Source of the DNA: Odobenus rosmarus divergens
Lineage: Eukaryota > Chordata > Mammalia > Carnivora > Odobenidae
Direction of reading: 5' to 3'
NCBI RefSeq assembly: GCF_000321225.1
Contig: NW_004451883.1
Location: 188,844 to 252,843 of the forward strand
DNA: 64,000 nt
Shown here: piece by piece, positions 55,816-64,000 of the stretch
Layout of the letters: the number at the start of each line of letters is the position of its first letter
How positions within the stretch are numbered: the first letter of the stretch is position 1
The notes under the pieces: model-generated
Told to the model about the DNA's origin: nothing
What the model saw: only the letters and a program-made list of their open reading frames with translations
The model's database searches: none
Made by a program: the position numbers and the translations under genes

Positions 55816-55919
55816 AGGCATGCTCATGTACTTAGGATTATGCTCTCTCCTCAAATGTTCTTTCTGAGAGATACTTGGGAATCTGAGTATCTATGAACAT
55901 AGCCAACTGCCATCATCAG

Positions 55920-56248
55920 TAAGTGGAGAACATTTCCCAGCTGCGGTCAGATAGAGATGTGACAGCAGAAGGAGGGCTGAGGAGATGCAGTGTTGCTAGC
56001 CTTCAAGATGAAGAAAGGAGGCCACAAGCCAAGAGGTGTGGGCTGCTTCTAGAAGCTTTCGAAGACAAAAGAGTGAATTTGCCCCTGGAGTCTCCACAAA
56101 GAACATAGTCCTCCAGACACCTTGATTTTAGTCCAGTGAGACCCATGTGAGACTTCTGACCAATAGAACTATGAAATAGTAAATGTGTGTTGTTCTAGCC
56201 ACTAAGTTTGCGGTCATTTGTTACCACAGAAATAAGAAGCTAATACAG
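55920..56248 (+). mobile_element. MLT1-type MaLR LTR, 3' part
   Basis: 'CCTTCAAGATGAAGAAAGGAG', 'CACCTTGATTTTAGTCCAGT', 'GAGACCCATGTGAGACTTCT', 'GTGTGTTGTTCTAGCCACTA', 'AGTTTGCGGTCATTTGTTAC', 'AGCTAATACAG' are consecutive MLT1 LTR blocks on the sense strand. No internal MaLR sequence is seen; a solo, 5'-truncated LTR. Confidence 0.9.
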
Positions 56249-57050
56249 GGGTTTGCTATTAGAGAAGTAGGTAAAGCATTCTGGGGATGTCTCTTCCTCG
56301 AGCCCATGGGGAGCAGTTCCTTTCCTCCAAAGGGCATTTTTAGACTTGGGATCACAATCACCAAGCAGGGTGTGAAGCATTGTTCCCTGGGCCATAGCTC
56401 TTCCCAAACGTGTCATCACACTTCAAACCCCCATTACCTTCCTGCAAGGGGCAGCCATGTGGCCTATGTGGCTGTGTGGCCCAAGAGCAGAGTCATTGAG
56501 CCCCACCATGACCCAGGAGATGGGACCCATGCAGCTGAGACTCACTCAGGTCATGTCACCAGCCAGAGGCCATGCGGCTTTTTACGTTTGTGTCTACCCT
56601 GACCGATTCAAGTATAAATGGTCAATTGAACACGTGCCGTAACATAAACCAGTGGGTGTGGTTTTCAGGACTCCCCCGGGATTCCCTCTATCATCTGCCT
56701 GACTTGAAAATATGGGCTCTGAGGCCAGCCCTCAGAGCTGGGGACACAGGGGACACATGTCTGCGGGGCCAGCCCTAACTCTCCCACAAGAACTACACCA
56801 AAGATCACACTGGGTCACCTGAATGCTCTAACGGGAGCTACAATCAGAACAGCACTAAGACGGATTCAAATGACCCATGGCTTCAAGCATGGTGAGTGTC
56901 TCCACACTGAACAAGGACTATTTGCAATGATTATGCAGCCTTGCTCTGGGGCAAGGTATTCTAATTCCATTAACTAATGGAGATTTGGGTATTAAAAAGC
57001 CCTAGGCCTCTGCTGGCTGCAGTTTCCTGGTGGCTTGCCCATTACGACTG
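56249..57050. other. Unique DNA
   Basis: Nothing recognised. Confidence 0.4.
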
Positions 57051-57051
57051 T

Positions 57052-57108
57052 GCATGTTCATGTGTGTGCCCATGTGTGTGCATGTGCACGTGTGCCTGTG
57101 TGCGTGCT
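57052..57108. repeat. Degenerate TG/GTGC repeat
   Basis: ATGTGTGTGC-type units with interruptions. Confidence 0.75.
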
Positions 57109-57674
57109 TATGGCCCACCTCCCTCACTGCTGGCTCTGGCCCATGGCTGACAGCTGTCACTGTGTTCTGATAATCCCACAGGGAAGAGGGTAGCAGGCAG
57201 AGAATCCTATCCAGGTAACACGTCCTCCTCAGTTCCTCATCTGAGTCTCATTCCCGACACAGACACAAGTACTCAACACACGTCCCTCCACGTGTGTCTG
57301 TCAACGAGACAACGTTGTCTTCTGAGTGTGAGTTCTTAGTTGACCAGGGCATCGTGCTCTGGTCTCAATGCTTTGCTTTCCTCTCTGGATACCTGGGTGT
57401 GTGATTGCACCTCTGTCTAGTTTAGTGGTTCTGACAACTGCACGGTATCCAGAACACGTGCCCACGGCCTTTGATGATTCATGTTCCCAGGGATGGGCAC
57501 CCAGGATCGGCCCAGGGACGCCTCCACCTCCTGCTGTTTAAGTGTTGCTGGCTGACCCCTCCTGTGTGCCCTCCTGAGAGCCCGCGTTCACCCCTGTCCC
57601 CCGTCCCTCTAGGAGGGGGAGCTCAGGCACTGGGCACTCCAGGTAACTCTTAGGTGGGGACCAAATTTACACCC
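57109..57674. other. Unique DNA
   Basis: Nothing recognised except a perfect 14-bp palindrome at 57307-57320. Confidence 0.4.
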
Positions 57675-58115
57675 TGTATGAGTTTCCTGGGGCTGCCATA
57701 ACAAAGAATCAAAAACTCAGTGGCTTGGAGCAACAGAAATGTATTCTATCACAGTTCTGGAAGCCAGAAATCCAAAATCAAGGTGTCAGCAGCGTTGTTT
57801 TCTCCTGAGGCTGAGAGACTATTCCAGGCCTGTCTCCAGATAATGGTGGCTGCTGACAATCCTTGATATTCCTTGGTTTGTGGATGCATCATCCAGACCT
57901 CTGCTCCATCTTACACGCCATTCACTCTGTGCGTGTGTCTCTCTCAGGTCCAAATTTCCCCTTTTTCTAAGAACACAGTCATATGGGATTAGGGTCCACC
58001 CTAATGACTTCATCTTAACTTGACCTTCTGCAAAGACCTTATTTCCAAGTAAGTCAATTTCACAGGTACTGGGGACACTTCACCAGGTACTGGGGACACA
58101 GTTCAGCCCATGACA
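57675..58115 (-). mobile_element. MLT1-type MaLR LTR, reverse
   Basis: Begins TGTATGAGTTTCCTGGGGCT, then 'GCCATAACAAAGAATCA', 'CACAGTTCTGGAAGCCAGA', 'ATCAAGGTGTCAGCAGCG', and ends 'TTCAGCCCATGACA'. The reverse complement is a near-complete MaLR solo LTR. Near its right end a 21-bp unit CAGGTACTGGGGACACTTCAC is tandemly repeated (58063 and 58084). Confidence 0.85.
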
Positions 58116-58119
58116 GCAT

Positions 58120-58325
58120 CCAATCTCCCTCTGCTTTGCTTTTATATGTTATTATGTAGATCACTGCCTTTAGGGCCCACCTGGATAATCCAAATGATGC
58201 TTTCATCTCAAGATCCTTAACTTAATTGTATCAGCAAAGACCCTTTTGCCAAATAAGTTCACACTCACTCAGGTTACAGGGATTAGGACATAAACATATC
58301 TTCTTGGAGCCACCCTTCACCCCAG
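58120..58325 (-). mobile_element. MLT1-type LTR fragment, reverse
   Basis: 'TTTAGGGCCCACCTGGATAA', 'TCTCAAGATCCTTAACTTAA', 'AAGACCCTTTTGCCAAATAA', 'GGATTAGGACATAAACATAT' are the reverse of an MLT1 5' half. Adjacent to but distinct from 57675-58115. Confidence 0.85.
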
Positions 58326-58546
58326 TACACCCCTGGCCAGTGGGACTGGAACTTGCCCTTTTACCCCACATCCTTGCAAGGACTTGAATTTCTAGTGTAA
58401 GCCAAACTCACAGTGTGTCCCTGACCACCAGTGAGCTTGAGTGAATACGCAGGGCGGCCTGTCCAGTGTCCCTCCAGTGACTACTTATCAACAGGCTTTG
58501 CCCATTTATCTACTGAACTTTCCATCTTTTTAAAGTTGATTTATAG

Positions 58547-59753
58547 TAATTCTATTTTTATTTCTTTGAGGACCCTCCATACTGTTCTCCACAGTGTCTG
58601 CACCTGTTTGCATTCCCACCAACAGTGCATGAGGTTGCCTTTTTCTTCACATCCTTGCCGATCTTATTGTTTCTTGTGTTGTTGATTCTAGCCATTCTGA
58701 CAGGTGTGAGGTGGTATCTCATTGTGGTTTCCATTTGTATTTGCCTGATGATAAGTGGTATTGAGAGTCTTTTCACGTGTCTGTTGGCCATCTGCATATC
58801 TTCTTTGGAGAAATGTCTGTTCCTGTCTTCTGCCCACTTTTAAATTGGATTATCTGATTTTTTGGTGTTGTATCAGTTCTTTGTGTATTTTAGATACTAA
58901 CACTTTATTGGATATGTCATTTGCAAATATCTCCTCCCCTTCAGTAGGTTGTTTTTTTGTTTTGTTGATTGTTTCCTTCACTGTGCAGAAGCATTTTATT
59001 TTGATGAAGTCCCAATTGTTCATTTTTGCTTTTGTTTCCTTTGCTTCAGGAGACACATCTAGAAAACTGTTTCTATGGTTGACGTCAGAGAAATCTCTGC
59101 CTGTGTTCTCTTCTAGGATTTTGATGGTTTCACATTTAGGTCTTTAATCCATTTTGGGTTTATTTTTGTGTGTGGTGTAAGAAAGTGGCCCAGATTCATT
59201 CTTTTGCGTGTGATTCAGTAATTCTACTCCTGGGTATTTGCCCAAAGAATACAAAAACACTAATTCAAAAATTTACATGCGCCCTATGTTTATAGCAACA
59301 TTATTAACAATAGCCAAATTATGGAAACAGCCCAAGTGTCCGTTGACTGATGAACGGATAAAGAAGATGTGGTGTATAAATACAAAGGAATATTACTCAG
59401 CCATTAAAAGAAGATCTTGCCATTTGCAATGACCTGGATGGCACTGGAAAGTATTATGTTAAGTGAAATAAGTCCGTCAGAGAAAGACAATTATCATATG
59501 GTTTCACTCACATGTGGAATTTAAGAAACTAAAGAAACAACAAAGAAAAAAAGAAACAAACAGAAAGATCCAGACTCTTAAATAGGGAGAGCAAACAGGT
59601 GGCTGCCAGAGGGGAGGTAGCGGATGGGGAGACGGGATGAAGAGCACACTAATCGTGCTGAGCACTGAGAAGTGTACGGAGCTGTTGAATCACTGTATTG
59701 TACACCTGAAACTAATACTGTACTGGATGTTAATCATGCCTCAATAAAAAAAA
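58547..59753 (+). mobile_element. L1 inserted by twin priming (5' half inverted)
   Basis: The right part (about 59210-59753) is a sense carnivore L1 ORF2-end/3' UTR: 'TTGCCCAAAGAATACAAAAA', 'AATTATGGAAACAGCCCAAG', 'CTGAAACTAATACTGTACTG', CAATAAAAAA. The left part (58547 to about 59210) is the immediately upstream L1 ORF2 segment in reverse: 'TTCCCACCAACAGTGCATGA', 'TGGTATCTCATTGTGGTTTC'. Target-site duplications flank the whole: 58532-58546 and 59754-59768 (AAAGTTGATTTATAG against AAAGTTGAGTTATGG). Inverted-plus-direct L1 halves inside one duplication are the mark of twin priming. Remnant ORF2 frame at 59238-59432 is truncated. Confidence 0.95.
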
Positions 59754-59768
59754 AAAGTTGAGTTATGG

Positions 59769-60765
59769 CTGTCTCTTGCAAAGGAGCAAATGGGGAAAAG
59801 AATGAAATAGAATTTGTTTGTGGACAGGCGGGAGGATTCTTGAGCCCTCTGCAAATGCCCGGAAGGGGTTTTCCAAGGGGTCAGCGCTAGGCAGTGGCGG
59901 TCGGGAGAGAAGTCACAAACATGACGCACAGCCACTGGGGCCCCTCGGGGGTGTCCTCAAGGAAAATGCTCAGGTCCCTCTGTGTAGCTCCTGCTGGGTC
60001 TCAGGGTCATCTCCCCTGATACTCATGACAATTTAGAGGCGAATTTGGGGCACAGGATCACCACACACCAGCTTACCTGCAGCCAAGGTACCCGGCCTGG
60101 GTCTATGGCCCCGCAGGCTGCGCCCCTGCTCCCAGTCACCTGCAGGGTTGGGCCAGCCTGGGTCGCCCCATCCCTGTCATCCCATCCGCAAAGAGCAGAG
60201 CTGGTCTGCTTCCTGCAGGCGGGAAGATCCCAAGGAGAACCGTGGGGCTGGTCCTGGGCCCAGTCTGCTCAGCCCGCCCCCCACCTCTGAGCAGTCTCCC
60301 CTGGGGAAGGCTGAGCGCAGCTCTATCCGCCTTCCTTCCCAGGGCAGCATGGAGCCGGGGGAAGGGCCTTGCTGTGCTCACACACCACCAGCATTGTCAT
60401 CACCCCGGGACATGGCGCTGCCCTCACAGAGAGGTGTCGGCAGGGCCACTGGGCACAGGATCCAGCCGCGGCCCGGGGAGAGGAAGCCAGGGAGGTATCC
60501 ATCCTACAGACAAAGGGCCGTGGGCCCGGACCCCACCCCTGGCCTGGGAGCAGGGCTCCTGCCTCAGGCTCGTTCAGATTCAGACACGGCAGCCCCGGCC
60601 CCGGCCTGGCAGGGCCGCTGAAAACCCTGCTCCTCATGCAAAGCCCCACGTCTCGGGGGACACCCAACTTTCCGTCCAGGCCGACACAACGTCCTCAGCC
60701 ACCTCAAAGCAGAACGCACTCCTGTCCACAGGGCACCGCGAAACTGGAACAGCTGCTATATTTAA
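59769..60765. other. Unique GC-rich DNA
   Basis: No gene recognised. Overlapping frames (+ 60148-60621, + 60242-60835, + 60369-60806) share the same stop-poor DNA in three frames, so none is favoured. Confidence 0.4.
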
Positions 60766-60771
60766 CACAAA

Positions 60772-60796
60772 AACCACTTCCTGTTGCCATGACAAC
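60772..60796. promoter_or_regulatory. Composite RUNX-ETS-RFX motif cluster
   Basis: Within 25 bp: RUNX-like AACCAC (60772-60777), ETS-like CTTCCTG (60777-60783, CAGGAAG on -) and an RFX X-box GTTGCCATGACAAC (60783-60796), one base from the palindromic consensus. Binding is unproven. Confidence 0.4.
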
Positions 60797-61393
60797 CCGG
60801 TCCTAAAATTAGAAACGCCACACACCACAGGGTAGATGCCGAGCTGCTCCAGTTGCCTTCATCCTTTCCCAGCCTGGCCCGGTGTCGCCTGCACCGGCGC
60901 AGGCCGCCACCAGACTAGGCTTGGAGCCCGTCCTGCTGTGCTGCCCCGGGGACCCCCCCAGAGGGTGGCCACGGGGCAGTGCCGCCACGAAGGCCCCCGG
61001 TGACCCTCGAGTGGCCTCCCCGAGTGCCCCCGCCTCACCCTGCTGGATGGGGCGCTCAGCGCTTCCCACCCCCTAAGATGGACCGCGCACCAGGCCTGGC
61101 CTCCAGCCACACAGGGGACCCCGGTCAGGGCCTCCAACCTCGCGGCTGTCCCCACCATGCCAGGTCGGCCTTGGGAGACGTCTGCGCCTCTCAGACACAC
61201 ATGGTTCCCTCCCTCCTCCCCAGGCCTTCCTGATTCCTCTTCTCAAACCTTTCCCTTCCTCCCTTGAAGGTCAGCCCAGGGTCCATGCACAGCACCACCG
61301 CTGGACAGAGGAGAAGCACGCACGGGACCGCTGTCCTCCCCATCTCCTACTTGGGCGAGGCTCTGAATGTCTCCACCCACAATTACTGCTCAT
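60797..61393. other. Unique GC-rich DNA
   Basis: Nothing recognised beyond stop-poor opposing frames. Confidence 0.4.
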
Positions 61394-61394
61394 C

Positions 61395-61895
61395 CAGCTT
61401 TTTTGTTTCAGTTGTCATATAGTAACATTGTGTTCATGTGTGTGCACCATTCTAGCACTTTCAACAGATGCACGTATAGTTTTGTGTAACCACCATCACA
61501 ATCAGGGTACAGACAGCACCCCATTCCTTCACCCCATCAAAGCCCCTGGTGCTGCTCCTTTCTAGCCACAGCCTCACCCACTGCTGACCCCCGGGGACCA
61601 CCGATCACTCTGCCATCACCACACTGGTATCCCCCTGAGAATGGTATATACCTGGAATCCAACAGTGGGGAGCCTCTTGAAACTGGTCCCCTTCATTTAG
61701 CATAATGCTTTTGGGGTCCATCCAGGTTGTCGTGTATCAGCAGTCAGTCCATCTCATTGTGGAGCCGTGTTCCATGATGCGATGTACCTAGTTTGCTCAG
61801 CCATCCAACCATGAAAGGACGCTCAGGATCTTCAGTGTTTAGTGGTAACAAACAGAACCGTTATAAACCTCCATGTACAGGTCTGTGCCAGGCTT
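61395..61895 (-). mobile_element. Old L1-type fragment
   Basis: 'TTTTGTGTAACCACCATCAC', 'AATCAGGGTACAGACAG', 'CCTGGTGCTGCTCC', 'TTCATTTAGCATAATGCTTT', 'CATCCAGGTTGTCGTGTATC', 'TATAAACCTCCATGTACAGG' run in the reverse order of an old L1 3' region. Confidence 0.75.
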
Positions 61896-62095
61896 ATCAG
61901 TGCACGCTAGAACCCACTAAAGGAATCGGCATTCCAGAAAACTTCCCTGGGCCTTGCGACCCCTGAAAATGCTTTGGTGAGGCCAGCGCCGTTCTGAACT
62001 GCGTCCCCGTTGGGAGCCAGCATGTCTGCCGCAGCCACCTTTTCCTGCAGCACTGGGAATATGGAAGATGCAGAGCCTGCTGAGCAAAGGCACCC
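61896..62095. other. Unique DNA
   Basis: Nothing recognised. Confidence 0.4.
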
Positions 62096-62099
62096 GGGA

Positions 62100-62360
62100 A
62101 GCAGTCACTTAGTTTCCAAGACTTAGCTAACTGCAGATTTAAAATGGAACACAACTCCTTGAGCTGTTTTTTTTCCCCATGAAAATATATACTTAAAGTA
62201 CAAGTTTTCACAATTTCCAGAAACAGTTGATCTTCCCTACCTACGAAACAGGACCTGCATAATTATGACTTCAGTTATTAATTAAATCTATGAGATTGAT
62301 CACAGAAATTCAACTGCGCAAATCTATATTAGAAATGTGAGAACCGCTTGGCAGAAAGTA
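62100..62360. promoter_or_regulatory. AT-balanced island, possible conserved noncoding element
   Basis: Non-repetitive, low-GC, with 'GCATAATTATGAC' (palindromic ATAATTAT at 62260-62267) and 'TATTAATTAAATC' homeodomain-type clusters and TGATCA. No transposon match. Function is inference. Confidence 0.35.
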
Positions 62361-62524
62361 CCTGGCTCCCTCCCTTCGTACAGAGGACCATGGACTGTGG
62401 TGTCTGCACAGGAGGGTTGCGGCCGGGATGGCAGGGCTCCTGACGCACAGGACCCACCCAGAGGGCCACTCAGCTCCAGCTACTTTTGTCCAAAGGAGCA
62501 GTGGTGAGCCCAGGGTGTCTGGAC

Positions 62525-62690
62525 CCTCTGATCTGTCAAGCCAGAATTCCCAAATTTATTAAATGTTTTCAACCAATATAAACTTGTAGAAATAATGGTC
62601 AGCCAATGGAAATGTATCTAAAGTTCAGAGCTGGGAGACAAAACCACCTGCTTGTGACTTGCTCTGCATAAATAACACAATACCGTCCAC
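62525..62690. promoter_or_regulatory. AT-balanced island, possible conserved noncoding element
   Basis: Contains two CCAAT-like boxes (AACCAATATAAA and GCCAATGG) and 'TCTGCATAAATAACAC'. Non-repetitive and sharply distinct from the GC-rich flank to the right. Confidence 0.25.
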
Positions 62691-63099
62691 CCTGGGCCCC
62701 TCGCCTGCCCCCAATCACACGGGTCATCCCAACCTCTCTTACTCTGAGATGTGCTCCTCTGTGACGTTCCAGAACCACATGAACCTTCCACAGATCACAC
62801 GGCCCATCCTCAGATCCCTGCTCTGCCCCAGGAACCACAGCTGGGCACCAGGAGTGGGCAAGAACCTAGTTCCTGGGCAGAGACTCCCGTGTGTATGGCC
62901 GGAGACACACAGGGATCAAACCATCTATGACATCTAGGGACTCATTCACAGGCCAGCTCCAGAAACAAGGAAGAGGGTCACCTGGCATTTCCAGAAATTG
63001 TCAAGAGAATGTCATTCCACAAGTGTGAGCTGAACTACAGAAATACTCTTGTGTTAGGTGATGGGTAGGAGGGAAGGGGCAATTGTTTTTCCTGTTGAG
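62691..63099. other. Unique DNA
   Basis: Nothing recognised. Confidence 0.4.
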
Positions 63100-63107
63100 T
63101 GACGTCA
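63100..63107. promoter_or_regulatory. Perfect CRE palindrome
   Basis: TGACGTCA within GTGACGTCAC, about 35 bp before a long MIR. Consensus CREB/ATF site; functional only by inference. Confidence 0.25.
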
Positions 63108-63139
63108 CTTGCAGGGCCTCTAGCTATCCATGGGGCGAG

Positions 63140-63372
63140 CATGGGCCCTGCAGCCAAACCATCGTGGCTCAAACCTCACTCGTGTGGCTTACCAGTCACA
63201 TGAACGATCCGTGCCTCTACAGCCCAAAGCCAACTGTTCATCTATAGTTTATCCATCTATAAGTGGAGCTTATACTGGTATTTACCATAGCATTGTTGGG
63301 ATGGTTAAGGAAAGCAGTCCATGTAGGTTTTTAGAATGTCCTGCAGGAAGCTCCATTTAATAAGAACTTCAG
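63140..63372 (+). repeat. MIR SINE, nearly full length
   Basis: 'CTCACTCGTGTGGCTTACCA' region, 'AGTTTATCCATCTATAAGTG', 'GAGCTTATACTGGTATTTAC', 'CATAGCATTGTTGGGATGGT', 'TTAAGGAAAGCAGTCCATGT' and 'AGAATGTCCTGCAGG' cover the tRNA-related part, core and 3' part of MIR in order. The best-preserved MIR in the window. Confidence 0.8.
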
Positions 63373-63754
63373 GTCACTTTCTTCACTTGCCCCAGAGCCC
63401 CTTTCCTCAGTCCCAGAGGGCCCCCTGCTCTGGAACACCCGGGCACGTGGATGGGGGTGCGGGGGGCAGGTAGGCAGATATGCCCCCTGTCACCCTCGTC
63501 TGCCTCTGCCGCAGGGGGCTGCCGTGACCCTCACGCCTCACAGCCCGAGGACCCCTTTGCACCACCGCTGGGTGTGGAGTATCAATTCCGGGCACAGGGT
63601 GGGGTGCAGACAGAGGAAGTTGGGCTTGGGTTGGGCGGTTTGCCCGTCAGAGGCAAGCTCGCGGCTGAACCCCATGCGGTCTGGAAGCACTGGGCCCTCC
63701 TGGGCTTGCTGCTCACGCCCAGCTCTGTGTGCCCCCAGCCCTCCCCTATAGGGC
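63373..63754. other. GC-rich unique DNA
   Basis: Nothing recognised. Confidence 0.4.
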
Positions 63755-63865
63755 CCACCCTAAATCCAGGGTGATTTAGGCTCACGATCCTTAGCTAAGC
63801 ACATTTGCGAAGATCCTGTTTACAAATAAGGTCACATTCTAAGGTTCCTGGTGGGCACTCTTCAC
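63755..63865 (-). mobile_element. MLT1-type LTR fragment, reverse
   Basis: 'GGCCCACCCTAAATCCAGGG', 'GATCCTTAGCTAAGCACATT', 'TTTACAAATAAGGTCACATT' follow the reverse MLT1 5' half, as at 58120-58325. Confidence 0.75.
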
Positions 63866-64000
63866 CCCGCCACAGTAGCCTACGACCCTAAAGAAGCACT
63901 AGGGTCACTTCAGGAGGCGGGCACAGACGTGCTGGCTCTAGAAGATTTGTCTGAGGTCACGGGGAACTGGGGAGATGGCGGCCTGCGGTCATCTGGGCGC
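63866..64000. other. Unique DNA to window end
   Basis: Nothing recognised. Confidence 0.4.

Noticed and set aside
55006..55854. 282-codon - strand frame rich in Pro-Ser-Ile-His
   Set aside because: It is the translation of the GGAT-type tandem array; neighbouring frames show the same motif.
59238..59432. Small + ORF with L1 ORF2-like text
   Set aside because: Part of the twin-primed, truncated L1; not a gene.

Overview
This is a gene-poor piece of a mammalian nuclear genome, almost certainly from a carnivoran. Nine copies of the tRNA-Lys-derived carnivore SINE are visible. The well-preserved ones have the form of non-canid caniforms (bears, mustelids, pinnipeds): head 'CCTGGGTGGCTCAG', then 'GTCTGCCTTCGGCTCAGGTC'. 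Carnivore-type L1 3' ends with conserved C-rich tracts agree. The placement below Caniformia is inference; Carnivora is close to certain.

I found no protein-coding gene, tRNA, rRNA or CRISPR array that I can support. Every long open frame lies in GC-rich, stop-poor DNA (often open on both strands), in a tandem repeat, or in a transposon relic. The window is best read as intergenic or deep-intronic sequence.

Layout. 1-1.8 kb: two SINEs and a hAT transposase relic on the + strand. 1.8-9 kb: mostly unique sequence with L2, LTR and L1M pieces, then a G-rich minisatellite split by an endogenous-retrovirus LTR (7.45-8.33 kb). 9-13.9 kb: GC-rich unique DNA around an old L1 that has become CpG-dense (10.5-11.3 kb). 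13.9-15.4 kb: a second hAT relic of the same family on the - strand, broken by two SINEs. 15.8-18 kb: SINEs and an old L1. 18-20.6 kb: unique DNA. 20.6-25.3 kb: a stack of nested old L1, young L1 3' ends, an LTR and an L2. 25.3-41 kb: long GC-rich unique stretch with a few MIRs and a 30-bp minisatellite. 41-48.2 kb: L1M copies, two SINEs and a possible regulatory island. 48.2-54.9 kb: unique DNA with MIR and L2 pieces. 54.9-55.8 kb: an L2 tail running into a 740-bp GGAT-type array. 55.9-59.8 kb: MLT1-type LTRs and a twin-primed L1. 59.8-64 kb: unique DNA with candidate regulatory sites, an old L1 fragment, a nearly full MIR and an LTR piece.

No gene network can be described. The main biology is transposon layering (dated by nesting and target-site duplications), tandem-repeat birth, regional GC drift of old L1 copies, and several AT-balanced islands that may be conserved regulatory elements. 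Repeat names rest on recognition of family sequence by eye; no database search was possible. No new biological system was identified.
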